From Sarcophilus harrisii (Eukaryota; Chordata; Mammalia; Dasyuromorphia; Dasyuridae): a stretch of DNA of 64,000 bases. This document shows, in pieces, positions 12,195 through 23,637 of this stretch. The notes below the pieces were generated by a model, which was not told the origin of the DNA, searched no databases, and was given only the letters and a program-made list of their open reading frames with translations. The translations under genes were made by a program, and so were the position numbers. Every line of letters starts with the position of its first letter. Position 1 is the first letter of the stretch. The stretch spans positions 134,587,960 through 134,651,959 of the forward strand of contig NC_045427.1 of NCBI RefSeq assembly GCF_902635505.1, written 5' to 3'.

Positions 12195-12603
12195 CACAGG
12201 GATGGAGAGGAGAGGCAGGGAGCACCGTTGGGAAGAGCAGGCCCTTCAGCCGCGGGACGGGAGGACCCCTCACTTTCACTGTGGCCACCCTCAGGTGGAA
12301 AGGCCATTCATTCAGAGGGCACGGCGGGACCTGGACTGTTTCCTGCATTTCCCTCCCTCCTCTCCGCCCCATCCTGCTGGAGAGTAGTTACTAACTCTCC
12401 AGAGCGGTGGTGGCCAGAGGAAGGCCTAGGCGTCTGGGCCGGGGAATGTTCTGGGCTCCGGCCACTCCTCTCTTCTCATGGACTACGGCAAAAATGGCCT
12501 GTTGGGCCCGGGGGGGAAGGAGGGTGGGTCAGGCCCAGAACGGCCCAGGCCCAGCAGATGGGGGTGCACAGGGTCAGGATGGAAAAGAGAGGAAAAGAAT
12601 GAG
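12195..12603 (+). other. Candidate non-coding first exon
   Basis: Between the TATA box and a textbook donor GAG|GTAAGAG at 12604. No long conserved frame, so it would be 5' UTR. An earlier donor-like CAG|GTGGAA at about 12295 is weaker. No transcript evidence is available from sequence alone. Confidence 0.3.
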
Positions 12604-13844
12604 GTAAGAGGAAACAGCTGGGGTGCCTTCCTCAAAACGGGGAAAAACAACAAACTCTGGATGAAAGCCGGAGACTGGGGCTTAGCTCTGCATCGGGACA
12701 TTTCTGGTGACAGGCGAGAGAATACAGAGAGGGCATTGGTCAGCTGCCACCCCAGAACCCCACGATGGGCCCGCCCCCACCCGCCCAGGGCGCCATTTTG
12801 GAAACCTGTGACCTAGCTGGATTCCGGCTCTTTTTTCAGGCATCCAACTGTTGCCAGTGACTTGGGGAAGGGAGGGGAAGAATGGAAGAGGGTGAAAGGG
12901 AAAATGGAGAAAAGATGGTGAAAGAAAAGGAAGGGAAAACAAAGAGGGGGAGAGGAGAGGAAGAGAACGAGAAAGAGACAGGGCTCTAAGACAGACAGTG
13001 GACGCTGGACAGGAATAGCTTGGAGCAGACACTCATGCTCGTGTGGTCCAATTCCCAATTTTTTCACCACCAGCGCGGGCTGATTCCTCGCCTAGCCTCA
13101 CCCTGCTGACACTACAAGGGGCTCGGAGGGCGCCTTGTACATATGTGTGTGTGTCTGCCCCAAATTCTTCCCGGATATGCTGCTGCAGCATACTACCCCC
13201 TCCCCTGGAGAAGGCTGGGGAACACGATCAGTGGCCTTCGGTAGTCGAAGGAAAGCTGAACTAGATGACAATAATAACTAAAGTGTATATATATATGTAT
13301 ATGTAATATATGATGTTGCACATTCCTCACAAAAGCTGTGAGGGGAGAAAGTCATATTGTATGGGTATCATTATCATCAATCTGTTTGACAAACTGAGAA
13401 GTTATCAATCATCCAATAAGCGTGTTAAGTGCCTATTGTTTGAAGCTGAACTTACAAACACAAAAGAGGGCGTCTTCTCCTTCAGGAGACTTACTTTCTC
13501 TTAGGGAATAGGAAGTTACTGGAACAAGGTCATACAGCTAGTTAAATGTTGAAACCTGAGAGTGGGGTCTCCCAACTCTAGGACCTCCATTCCTTCTACC
13601 ACACCTCCAAGACCACCATTCTTTCTATTACACCTCCCTCTAAGGTTCCTTCTACCTCTAAAATTCTAAAATTTGTGTTCTAATTAGCCTTTTGCCTCTA
13701 GTCATCTCAGAGCCCCTGATTTGGGCCTGTTCACTCCATAACAATACATTGACACCGCCCCCACCCCCCCTCCCACCATATACATCTTACAGTGAGAAGT
13801 CTGGTGTGAGAGGATGAGGGGGAAGAAACCCGGGAGGCCCATGT

Positions 13845-13944
13845 GGGTGGGTCTTATCAAGGCAATGTGGGGGCCTTGGAGGTTCTGGTTGCCATAGAGA
13901 TGGGTGGGTGGCTTGAGGTAGCACTAAGCTGGTGTCTCAGATAA
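13845..13944. promoter_or_regulatory. GATA/CACCC cluster, candidate erythroid element
   Basis: In 100 bp of unique sequence: GGGTGGG at 13845, TTATCA at 13854, GGGTGGG at 13902, and AGATAA at 13939 in the context CAGATAAGG. The GATA sites on both strands next to CACCC boxes are the pattern of GATA1/KLF1-bound elements, fitting a red-cell gene 9.7 kb downstream. Inference only. Confidence 0.4.
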
Positions 13945-14849
13945 GGAGGGAGGAGGGTGAAGATGGGAGTGAAGGCTAAAGGAGGAATACAGAGTCTGTG
14001 TCTGAGCTGGAGAGAGAAGCCTGGGACAGGAGAGCAAACAAACTTCCTTCGGGGCCTCCCTTCCCTCTGGAGTGTGCCCTTCAGCATCCTGGTTCTCCTG
14101 GTCTTTTTATTCCCTGGTGGTTACTGAGGCTTTAGAGAGAAAGGGAATATGTATGGGTGGTGAGGGTGGGCAAGGGCAAGGGCAGTCCTGCTGCTGGAGG
14201 TTATGTTAATTCATAAGATACTGAGCACGAGAAAAAATGTACACCATGCATGTGCAAACAGGGCCAGTGCCCAAATCAGGCAAATCAGCTGGAGTGCGGC
14301 CATGTGGAAAAATCAGTCAAATGCTAGTCAAGAAGATCTGGTTTTGAACCTCATCCCTTAACACTAGCTGTGACACTGGGCAAGTCAAACTGAATCTTAG
14401 TATTAGTATTAGTTATAAAATGAAAATTACTTTGTAGCCACCTCACATTTGTAAAGCATTGGAAACTTTAAATGGATAAGTGGGTCACTAAACTTCTTTT
14501 TGAACCCCAATTCATCTTCCAATCAGAATGATGATACTATCTACATTATCTGCCTCATTGAGAAAGTTAAGGATCAAATGAGATAATAATAGAAAGAATT
14601 TTGTAAACCTCAAAAATCAGCTGTTATTCATTCATGAGACATTGAAATTATCTGGGGAAAGGGTATGAAAATGGGCATGTCTGGTGTATAAACAAGACTG
14701 ACCAGATACTCCTAGTTGCTCACATGTAAGGGACTCTAAAACGGTTTACCCTCCAGCATCTCCTTCACAAATGTCTGGACTCCCTAAAATCAAGTCATAC
14801 CTATGAGTTACCAATTGTGTTCCCCAAGTGCCTTCAAACCATGACTGGG

Positions 14850-15050
14850 GGTCTCCAAGAATCTTTCCGGGAGTCCATGAGATTAAAACCATAGTATTAT
14901 AATAATGCAAACATAATACTCAGTTCTAATATGGTAAATATCAATAGATATACACTAAAGCTTTTGTTTGTTTATTTGTTTTATTAGAGGAAAGCTTCTC
15001 ATTAATTTTCAAGAATGCTTTTGGGTACTGAGACCAAAAAGTTTGAGAAC
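14850..15050 (-). mobile_element. hAT-type DNA transposon, nonautonomous
   Basis: Left end GGGGGTCTCCAAGAATCTTT, inner ATATGGTAAATATCAATAGA, right end ACCAAAAAGTTTGAGAACCT. Inverted copy of the family at 4801-5035. Confidence 0.55.
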
Positions 15051-15329
15051 CTGGTCCTTGGTTTTTTTAAGAGTACCCAATTAAAATGCAAATACTCCTG
15101 AAAGGGCAATTCATTAACCTATCAGCAACTATTAGCATCTTAAAGGGATTAATTAATCCAATTATCTTTTCTATAGAAGGATTTGTTAAAGTCCTCCAAT
15201 TTAGTCACCCAAATTTCTGAGTTGGAAGGGACCTTGACCAGCCAATCTCTAGTTCATCCAACCCATAACTGAAAAATAATTCCCCTTCTTAGTAGACATC
15301 TACATAGCTTTCAACAGGTTTCGACCACA

Positions 15330-15515
15330 TTATCTCATTTGATCATTTCAACCACCTTCTGAGTTATGCATTTTATAGAGGCAGAAATGGAGGGTCAGAA
15401 AATTTAAGTGATTTGTTCAGGATCATACAGTTAAGAAGAAAGATGTCAGCGTAAGCCTTTTCTGACTCCAACTTTAACATTCTCCATTATGCCTCACACT
15501 GTCTACAGCAAACCT
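15330..15515 (-). repeat. MIR-type SINE inside the L3
   Basis: Reversed MIR text: TCTCATTTGATCATTTCAAC, TTATAGAGGCAGAAATGGAG, GATCATACAGTTAAGAAG, TCTGACTCCAACTTTAACAT. Confidence 0.6.
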
Positions 15516-15879
15516 GACAAATAGTTGTCTGGACTTTGGATGGTCTCTCCAGACTGGAGCGACCCACCTTCTCCTGAGAAAGCCCATTAGTTTGGGGAGT
15601 ATTTCAATCGTAAAAGAAATTTTTTTCTTCTATCAAGCCTAAATCTGCCTCTTATTAACATCTAGCCATTTCCCCCAATCCTACTCTTTGGGCCAAATGG
15701 AACTTTTAATAATTCTTTCCTCTAATGATAGCATAGCAAGAATTTGGAGATGGCTGTCCTATCCCCCTGAACTTCCTATTCACCAAGCTAAGTAGCTTGA
15801 GATCCTTTAACTAATTCCCATGTGACATCGACTCAAAAGATCTTCACTATCTCACTGCTTTCCTCTGGCCTTTCTTATT

Positions 15880-16200
15880 TTAAATTTGACTATATCCAAC
15901 CTCAGACACTTATTAACTGTATAACTTGGACAAATCAATTAAATTCCCTCAAATGTAAAATTGGGCTAATAATAATACCTACTTCTCAAGGTTATAGAGA
16001 GGGCCAAATGAGATAATATTTGTAAAGTATGAAACAAAGCATCTGGCACATAGTAAGCACTATATATGTATTATTATTTTTATTATTCTCAACTATAAAA
16101 TAATAATAATAGCACCTACTTCTCAAGATCAAATGAGATAATATGCTTAGTACCATTCTGGTACATAGTTAGGCACTATATAAAATTCAACTCTTATGAT
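15880..16200 (+). repeat. CORE/MIR-type SINE(s) inside the L3
   Basis: CCTCAGACACTTATTAACTG, CAAATGAGATAATATTTGTA and GGCACATAGTAAGCACTATA. A second, shorter tail (16090-16190) repeats the 3' part, so two SINEs or a partial duplication. Confidence 0.6.
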
Positions 16201-16269
16201 TATAGCCTTTAGCTTATTAATTTCCTTCCTAAAATATGGTGCTCTAAATGGAACATAGTATAGCAGATA

Positions 16270-16465
16270 CTATGGTGGCGAGGGGGTGCCATGGTGCATA
16301 GGGCACTGGGCCTGGAGTCAAGAAATCAGCCTCCTGAATTAAAATCTGATCTCACTATTTGCCTCAGTTTCCTCATCTATGAAATGAGCTGGAAAAGGAA
16401 ATGGCAAACCACTCCCAAATGGGGTCACAAAGAGTTGGACACAATTAAAAACAAGTAAACAGGAC
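16270..16465 (+). repeat. Mar1-like SINE with RTE/BovB tail
   Basis: Head GGTGCATAGGGCACTGGGCC, CORE, then CTGGAAAAGGAAATGGCAAA and GGGGTCACAAAGAGTTGGAC, which is the RTE/BovB 3' end used by this marsupial SINE family. Confidence 0.75.
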
Positions 16466-16999
16466 GAGAACACTGTAGATGTCATCTGATTGGGACTATC
16501 GACAGGCACCTTGTTCCTGGAACTTTTATTAAATCAGCTATACCCCCAGATCTTTTTAAAACAAACTGTTAAATTAACCATCCTTTCCCTCGTGTAGTCA
16601 TTTTCTTGTGTAATCATTTTTTGAGCTCAATTGCAAGGTGTGATGTTGTATACATCTAAAATTTCATCATATTAGACTCAGTCTTCTAGTGTGTTAAGAT
16701 CTGTTTGTCTCCTCCCCCCTGTCACTTAGTGTGCCCACTATCCCACCTTTGTGTCACCTCCAGATGTGTTTAGGATTACCTCTCTACCTTTACCCAAGTT
16801 ACTGGGACAAATGTTAACCAGCACGAGCCCAGGCACAGACCCCAAGGGTCCTCCATAGGAGAGCTTTTTTTCCAAGTTGATGTGGAACATTAAAGATGCC
16901 AATTTATATCTTAATACTCATTAATATTCATACTTAATGTCTTCAATGAGACCTTGGTGCACAGTTAGGGTAATGTTCTGGGGAAAAAATTTGATGCAG

Positions 17000-17165
17000 A
17001 CTCAAGATGTAGGTTCAGATTCTGTTTCTGCCACTTTCTACTGTAGGAGTTTGAGGAAATCACTGCCTTTCTGAACCCTAGTTTCCTGATTTATAAAGTG
17101 AAAGTGGTTAGAGTAGATGCACTCTGAAGGTCTTTTAGCTCTAAATCCAGGTTCTGATGATAATC
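17000..17165 (+). repeat. MIR-type SINE
   Basis: AGGTTCAGATTCTGTTTCTG, TGAACCCTAGTTTCCTGATT and a tail with GGTCTTTTAGCTCTAAATCC. Confidence 0.55.
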
Positions 17166-17384
17166 CTCTGATATTATGGGACTTTACAGGGATTAAGATC
17201 CAGTAAAGGATTGTCTTTATGAGCATAAGGGAGAAGTAATAAGCAGAGAGGAAGGGACAAATGGGAGTACATGTGAACCACACCATCCTTGAAGGAGGCC
17301 ATGGGTGCTGAGGGGCAGTTCTACACCTAACGGGGAAGGGAAAAACAAGAAGAACCATGAAGAAGGAGAGGAGACAAAGATGGA

Positions 17385-17460
17385 GAGAGAGACACACATA
17401 CTGAGACAGGCATGTACACACAAAAAAGAGAGAGACAGAGAAAGGGAAAACTAAAGAAAA

Positions 17461-17545
<85 letters not shown>

Positions 17546-17563
17546 GATGATGATGATGATGAG
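17385..17563. repeat. (GA)n microsatellite with (GAT)n end
   Basis: Impure GACA/GA units lead into about 70 bp of pure GA (17470-17541), then seven ATG units. The Ser/Leu open frame on the minus strand is a repeat artefact. Confidence 0.92.
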
Positions 17564-18179
17564 AGGGTAGGAAAGAAATCTTTCCTATTTCCTAATTTTG
17601 CCTCAAATTGAAACTTTGCGAGTATTTTTCTATATGAATGTGGGAACAAGAACTTCAATGAAAAGGTAGGGACCAGTGAAAAGATCATAGATTTAGAACT
17701 AAAAGTAACCATTAAATCCCAAGCCCTTTCTGTTATAGGGACGAAAACTGAACTTTAGGGAGGTTACCTGAATTGATTCAGGGAGGATTTGCCTGAGATT
17801 ACATTGACAGTAATTGATAAAGCTAAAATTTAAACCTAAATCAAGTGCTCCTTCCAGCATTCTAATGTAGACCTTCCATCCCAGATTTCACATACTCAGT
17901 TGGAAGCATTTAGTCTGAGGCCTCAAAGTCACAAGGGTTTGGATCTATTCAGTGGGTTTAGGCTAAGTGCCAGAATGTCCTTAGCAGCGTGAGAATTCTT
18001 CCCCAGAAAGGTGGTAATTGACTGCAGGCTACTTAAAGGTGGGCTTGGGGTTGAGAGACGTTGGTGTTTCTGGACTGTCCCACAGAGATGATATTGGCCA
18101 AAGTCAAAATGACTGTGTCAAGAAAACTTGGAAGAAGCCTCATAGGTCCATAACCTGAGCTAGCCCCTTGATGCAGCTG

Positions 18180-19420
18180 TAGAACTTCTTCTCTGCCCTT
18201 ATCTACTTCTCAGTCTATCCCCCAGGACTCTTCTACTCCAAACCTTCTCTTTCATCCCCAATGAGGATAGCTTCCTATCTCAATGAAGTAATCAAGGCTA
18301 TTCAATGTGAGCTTCCTTAGCTTCTCTACTCCATTGAGCAAACCTTTCCAACATGATCAGCCATCCTCTCTGGATTACTTTCTTCTACTCTATCACTTTG
18401 GTAAAATATTTTCTTGGACCTCCAGGAGACTGCCCATCTATAGGACCCTGGGCAATCATCTCCAGTCATTAAATCCAGCTACTGTTTCCCAGTCCTTATT
18501 TTTCTCCACAGTGTTTTAAACTTTATCACCCCCTATTCAAGTTATATACAACTCCATGCATATACTTTCTCAGAAACATTGTATTCTCACCATATTTTTT
18601 GACTATTCTAGTTCCTCATCTTCTTAACCCCTTAGTGGGTGCAACCCCCAAAAGTTTATCTTTGGCTCTCATTTCTTCTCCATGAGACAATATTTGCAAA
18701 ACACTTAGCATAATGTTTGGCACGTAGTAGGTACTTAATAAATGCTCATTCCCTCTTTATCCAGACTTCCTTTGTAGTCTTATTCACTCTCATGACTTTA
18801 GCTACCATGGATGCAGATGGCTCCCAAATCTAGAATTCCTGTTTCGCCTCTAGATTCATGTCTCTAGTCATCTCTGTCCACCTGTCCCACCAGCACCTCA
18901 AACTCCATGTAGCTATTCAGGACTGAGTTCTCAGCCTCGGTGCTTGAACCTGCTTCACTTCCAGACTTTACCATATCTCTCTTGGGCTAAAGAGGCAACC
19001 GGATGGCATAATGGATAGAGTGTCAGACTCAGAAAGATTTGAGTTGGAATCCTGCCTCTGACACCCCCCAGATGGATGACCCCTAGCACTCACTGAGACT
19101 TTTGGGATACCCTATAGACAAGAAGCACTTTGCAAACCTTAAAGTGCTATATCAATGCTAGCTCCTATTAGCTTTAACTCTTTCCCCTTGCCTCTCATAT
19201 ATAGTCATTTACTAGGTCTTATTGAGGCTATGACTGAAATACATTTCAAGCAATTCCCTTCCTTCTGTTTTCCCCACTATTACTGTACTGCAGACCATTA
19301 TAACTACCCACCCAGGATGGGACAGGACTCTTGGAAGAGCTCCACATTTCAAGCCAACCCAAATGCTTAGTAGTTTCCTATTGCCTAGCAGATAAATTCA
19401 AACTTCCCTGCCTGACAAGC
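18180..19420 (+). mobile_element. L2 LINE fragment
   Basis: ACCATGGATGCAGATGGCTC, CCACCAGCACCTCAAACTCC and, after a SINE, TCCTATTGCCTAGCAGATAA follow the L2 ORF2 3' part in the coding direction. Much decayed. A MIR- or L2-tail (GGCACGTAGTAGGTACTTAA) lies at 18720. Confidence 0.6.
18990..19170 (+). repeat. Marsupial CORE-SINE inside L2
   Basis: GGATGGCATAATGGATAGAG head, CCTGCCTCTGACA CORE part, tail TTTGCAAACCTTAAAGTGCT then ATATCAATGCTAGCTCCTAT. Confidence 0.7.
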
Positions 19421-19554
19421 ATCATGATGATGATGATGATGTGAAAATTTATATAGGGACAGCTAGGTAGTCAGTGGACAGAGCACCAGGGGCCTGGATT
19501 CACAGAAACTTAAGCCTGAAAGTATACTACATCTGATGAGGGTGTAGTCAATTT

Positions 19555-19960
19555 AATAGGTATTGATACTTGGCTAATACCTTCTAAGGCCCTATAGAGA
19601 ATGAAGAAGATCTAGTCCTCTCTCCAGGAGTTTAATAATCTGATTAAGAAGATAAGTTATTTACATATATGATTTTTTTGTTGTGGGGTATAGACTGACT
19701 ATAAGTGCTCTTTGTCTTTCAGAAAAAATAGAAATCAGAGTAGTTTGGGAAGATTTCAGGAAAGAGCATGGGACTTGAGCTACGCCTTAATGGATGCATC
19801 AGATTTGGGTGATCAGAGAGAAGGGAGGTAAGATGGGTAATTACATGAGCAAAGAGTTATATAGGCAGAAATGAGCAGGACTTTTTGAGGGGAACCAGAA
19901 TTGGAGTGGCCTAGTAGGAACATAATAGTGGGAGGAAAGATTGGCCACACCCAGCATGCT
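19555..19960 (+). repeat. L2-like repeat, third copy
   Basis: CCCTATAGAGAATGAAGAAG at the left, GGACTTGAGCTACGCCTTAA and GGAGTGGCCTAGTAGGAACA further right; same provisional family as 1120-2580. Confidence 0.45.
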
Positions 19961-20129
19961 AGTATTTCTTCCCTTATGGTCATTTAGGTCAAGGGATGGA
20001 TATAGAAGTCTCAATGGCCAGAACTGTAGGTGAGAATGCTCCCCACTTACCCACGGACCTCCTGTAATTGCCAGCCCCTTTTCTTTGCTTGGTTTTACTC
20101 AGATATATTAGATCAACTATTGTTCTTTA

Positions 20130-20545
20130 ATTAATTAAGAACACACTTGGGAAACTATAATCTGGAAAGTGGAGTTCAAGTGGAATGTCATAAGGAACAG
20201 TTGGAGGAACTGGGCATGTTTAACCTGCAGAAGATTTAAGAAAAACAGGATAGCCACAGATAAGCATCCCAAACCTTGTCATGTGGAGGGAGGATAAGAC
20301 TTGTCCTTTTTGGCCTAAGCGGACAGAATCAGTAGAAAAGGTTGGAAGTTACAAGGGAGGAAAATTGAGGAAAACTTCCTAACAAATAGAGTTGCAGACA
20401 GAGTTGTCTTAGGAGATGGTGGATTTTCCCTCTTGGAGGTATTAGCACTTAACTGATTATGTTATAATAAGGTTTCCTTTATGTTTATGTTGGACCAGAT
20501 AGCCACTAGTGTCTCTTCTGACTCTTGAATTCTCTGATTCTGAAT
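20130..20545 (+). mobile_element. L3/CR1 LINE 3' part
   Basis: GGAACTGGGCATGTTTAACC, CTTGTCCTTTTTGGCCTAAG, AACTTCCTAACAAATAGAGT and the 3' end TGACTCTTGAATTCTCTGAT: the L3/CR1 order in the forward direction. Confidence 0.75.
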
Positions 20546-20744
20546 CTACTCTTGCTCAGGACTGTGCATGTTGGGGGAGGCAAAGATGTCAAAACACGGT
20601 TTCTGTCTTCAATGACTATAATATAATAATAGATAACATCAATATGTGTAAATATACATGCATTTATGCATATGCACATATATTACCGTTCTTTATGGAT
20701 TAGAAAGCATTTTTGTAGAGCATGAATGGAAAGCTAGATTTGCA

Positions 20745-20950
20745 TTTGATAATACTTATATAATAGCACGTTAAAATTTGCAAAGCACCTTAGCAAGTGC
20801 CTTATACTTATTTGTTGTGTGATAATTGGCAAGTTCCTATAAAATGGAGATTAATAGTACCTGAATTTACAGGATTGTTATGAAATTCAAACAAGATGGC
20901 CACAAAGGACTTTGTAAACTTAAAAGCACTCTATAAGGGTCAGTTATATC
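20745..20950 (+). repeat. CORE/MIR-type SINE, worn
   Basis: TTGCAAAGCACCTTAGCAAG and further TTACAGGATTGTTATGAAAT, GACTTTGTAAACTTAAAAGC. Orientation is provisional. Confidence 0.4.
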
Positions 20951-21100
20951 GAGATTTGTACCCCTCCTCTCAGATACAGTCAGTGTCATAGATAGGTCCA
21001 ATATTCTCAATCCCATTTTACTAATAAATCTGATCATCTACTCCAGCCCCACCTCATTTTACTGATAAGGAAACTGGACCAGCCAGGGGAAGAGATTTTT

Positions 21101-21425
21101 TTTTTTTTTTTAAATTTAATAGCCTTTTATTTACAGGATATATGCATGGGTAACTTTACAGCATTAACAATTGCCAAACCTCTTGTTCCAATTTTTCACC
21201 TCTTACCCCCCTACCCCCTCCCCTAGATGGCAGGATGACCAGTAGATGTTAAATATATTAAAATATAAATTTTACACAATAAGTATATTATAAATAGTAT
21301 ATATAAATATAACATAAATAGTATATATAAATAAGTATATTATAAATAGTATATTTTACACAATAAGTATAATATAAGTAAAATATAAATTTACACAATA
21401 AGTAAACATGACCAAAACGTTATTT
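21101..21425 (-). mobile_element. L1 3' end, with 17-bp TSD
   Basis: Poly-T, then AATAGCCTTTTATTTACAGG and ATGCATGGGTAACTTTACAG, the reversed L1 3' end. Flanked by caggggaagagattttt, perfect at 21084-21100 and 21426-21442. The inner part is expanded by AT-rich short repeats. Confidence 0.85.
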
Positions 21426-21566
21426 CAGGGGAAGAGATTTTTAATAGGATTTAGGATTTAGAGCTGGAAGATGCCTTAAAGATCATCTAGTCCAGCCCCA
21501 CTTCATTTTACAGGTGACAAAAACAAGTCCCAAGATCATAACCACAGGCATTAAGTATGTAGCAGA

Positions 21567-21674
21567 GGGACAGCTAGGCAGTACAGTGGATAGAGCACCA
21601 GTCCTGAAGTCAGGAGGACCTGAGTTCAAATTTGACCTCAGGCACTTAACCCCAATTGCCTCAGTGGGAAAAAA
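21567..21674 (+). repeat. tRNA-derived marsupial SINE
   Basis: GGGACAGCTAGGCAGTACAG head, AGTCAGGAGGACCTGAGTTC, end TTAACCCCAATTGCCTCAGT and A-run. Imperfect 14-bp target duplication (aagtatgtagcaga / aagtatatagtaga). Confidence 0.8.
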
Positions 21675-22109
21675 AAGTATATAGTAGAACCAGGATTTAA
21701 TCCTAGAACTTCTGGCTGCTAGGTCTTATGCTTTTCCCCTTTGTGTCATGGCTGTTTCCCTATCTGATTAAGGAAATAAGACTAGCTTTTATGAAGCAAT
21801 TAAAAAGCCAGATGAGACAGCATATGACTAAGTGCTAAGTGGTATGGTATTGACGATAAGTGGAATTGTAATTCCGGGAAGGGAGATATTGATGTGGGAT
21901 CCTTTCATTGAAGTGCTGGGAGTTGAGTTGGCCCTTGAAGGAGATCTATGAAGCACATAAACTAGGAGTAAAGAAGGCATTTTGGACTCTGTTTTCTTGG
22001 GATTTAAGCTGATAGGAACCCTTTTCTCTCTTCCTTCTCAGTCCCGGTTAAACCACTGTGAGTGGCACAGAAAAAAATGGTAACAAGTTCTCTCGTTTCC
22101 CAGTTTGAG

Positions 22110-22745
22110 TCCTTCAAAAAATTCCAGAATCTCAGGGCTAAAAGAGAACACGGAGATCATTTAGTCTAATTCCTACCTGAATGAGAGTCCTCTCTTATAG
22201 AACACTGACTTTGTTTGAACACCTCCAGTAATGGGTAGATACCAGTAGTGGGGTACCTACTATCTACCAAGGACAGTGGAATCACTTTGAGATAGTTCTG
22301 AGTGATAGATGTTTGCAGTATCCCTAAAACTGCCTCTAAATAACTCATTACCCTTAGTTTTGCCCCGTAGGGCCAGAAAGAACAAGTCAAATGTCTCTTG
22401 TGCCTCTCAGTCCTTCAGATCCTTAAAGAACACCATCACTTGCTCCCTTCCTCTCCTCCTCAAGCGGTCTGTTTTCTACGCTAAAAATCCCCTCCTTCCA
22501 CCTACTTTCAAATAGAATGCCCACAAGACCCTTCCCTGGTTTGCACGCAGATTATCTGGCTTCTCCATGACTTTCCTAAAATGTGGTCTCCAGAACTGAG
22601 TACTACAGAGTACGTGTGATGTGATCAGGGCAGACAGTTCAGTGCAAGCAGTGTCTCCTAGCCTGGATATGATGGCTCTCTGACTGGAGTCTAATATCAG
22701 ATTAGTTTTATTGGTTGCCATGTCCCCTGTTGGCTCCTGTAAAAG
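22110..22745 (-). mobile_element. L3/CR1 LINE 3' part
   Basis: From CCAGAATCTCAGGGCTAAAA and GATCATTTAGTCTAATTCCT to TTTCCTAAAATGTGGTCTCC, ATGTGATCAGGGCAGACAGT and GATTAGTTTTATTGGTTGCC: the reversed L3/CR1 order, better preserved than at 15205. Confidence 0.78.
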
Positions 22746-22984
22746 GCTTTTTCAGAGCTCTGCTGTCTAGCCACACTTCCCCCATCTGTGCTTGGGAAGT
22801 TGATTTTTGAACTTCCTCCCTTGTCTGACTGACCTCTGTGGGCACTGCTGATATTCTACTGGGTTATTCCCTTCCTTGGCACCCAGTAACAATCTGGGAA
22901 ATAGGAAGCAAAAGGGGGGAGGGCTTGTTGGCAGAGAGGGGTGCTGAGAGTTAGCAAGAGGAGGGCAGCTGAGGGTGAGGGTGC

Positions 22985-22991
22985 TATAAAG
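22985..22991 (+). promoter_or_regulatory. TATA-like box 650 bp before the DMTN ATG
   Basis: CTATAAAGATGC in unique sequence, after an E-box CAGCTG at about 22967. A donor-like CAG|GTACCT lies near 23042, so a very short first exon is possible. This would be the promoter nearest to coding exon 1. Confidence 0.35.
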
Positions 22992-23637
22992 ATGCAACAG
23001 GAGTAGTGGGATCCTAGGTGGGCAGCGGGAGTCTGGGGGCAGGTACCTTAAGGGCAGTAAGAAGTAGAGGCCAGGAAGCAGGACCTATAGTAGTCCTGCA
23101 GGCATTTCCTCTCCAGCCAGAGAACAATGGCTCAAAACAAGTGTAATACTCCACCCCCTACTACCATCCTTTCCCACCCCTCCCCCAGTTGTACACTTTC
23201 TCTTGGGTTGAGCCCATGGAAAGGTTGAATCAATGAATTCCCTGGCTCTCCTCTGCCGGGGGCTCTGGACCTTCCTTCCCTTTCTCTGGAGCCAGTCCTA
23301 GACTCACTTAGACCCCGGAGAACACTGCCTAGGGGTATCCGGTGCAGGGACAGCCTGCCTCCACCTTCCCTTTTCCGTCCCCATGTTTTTGCAGATTCTT
23401 CCACAGAGGAGGTCTTGCAGACTCCACACACAAACCCTTCCTTCTCCCGCACTGGGAGGGGAAACTCCTGGCTCTGCTGGCGTATGCTTTCTGCCTCCTG
23501 CCTGCCCGAGCTCCACTGAACTCCGAATTCTGGGGCTGTCAGGCAAGAGACTTTATTTATGCTCTTTATTTTCTCTTGTCCCTCCTCCTCACCACCCCAG
23601 GCCTCTGTGAGTGATCCTGTCCCCAGATCCCAGCTGC

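Larger units (their letters stand above)
5036..13300. other. Repeat-poor GC-rich upstream region
   Basis: More than 8 kb with no clear transposon, only simple repeats. It lies 10-18 kb before the DMTN start. No coding exon recognised on either strand. In human the FGF17 gene ends just before DMTN; no FGF17 exon is visible here. Likely regulatory and first-exon territory, by inference. Confidence 0.55.
15205..16925 (-). mobile_element. L3/CR1 LINE body, split by three SINEs
   Basis: Left end GAGTTGGAAGGGACCTTGAC is the reversed CR1/L3 3' part. It continues after each SINE: CATCAAGCCTAAATCTGCCT-like text near 15635, CATGTGACATCGACTCAAAA at 15820, CCTTCCTAAAATATGGTGCT at 16225, and CCAGCACGAGCCCAGGCACA at 16820. 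One ancient insertion, about 1.1 kb of L3 in total. Confidence 0.7.

Noticed and set aside
1-13000. FGF17 exons expected upstream of DMTN
   Set aside because: No FGF core peptide could be read in any frame; the gene is probably before the window.
17038-17712. Minus-strand frame of 224 codons
   Set aside because: Built on the (CT)n complement of the GA microsatellite with flanking SINE text.
21567-21600. tRNA gene
   Set aside because: tRNA-like head of a SINE; no cloverleaf, followed by SINE body and A-tail.
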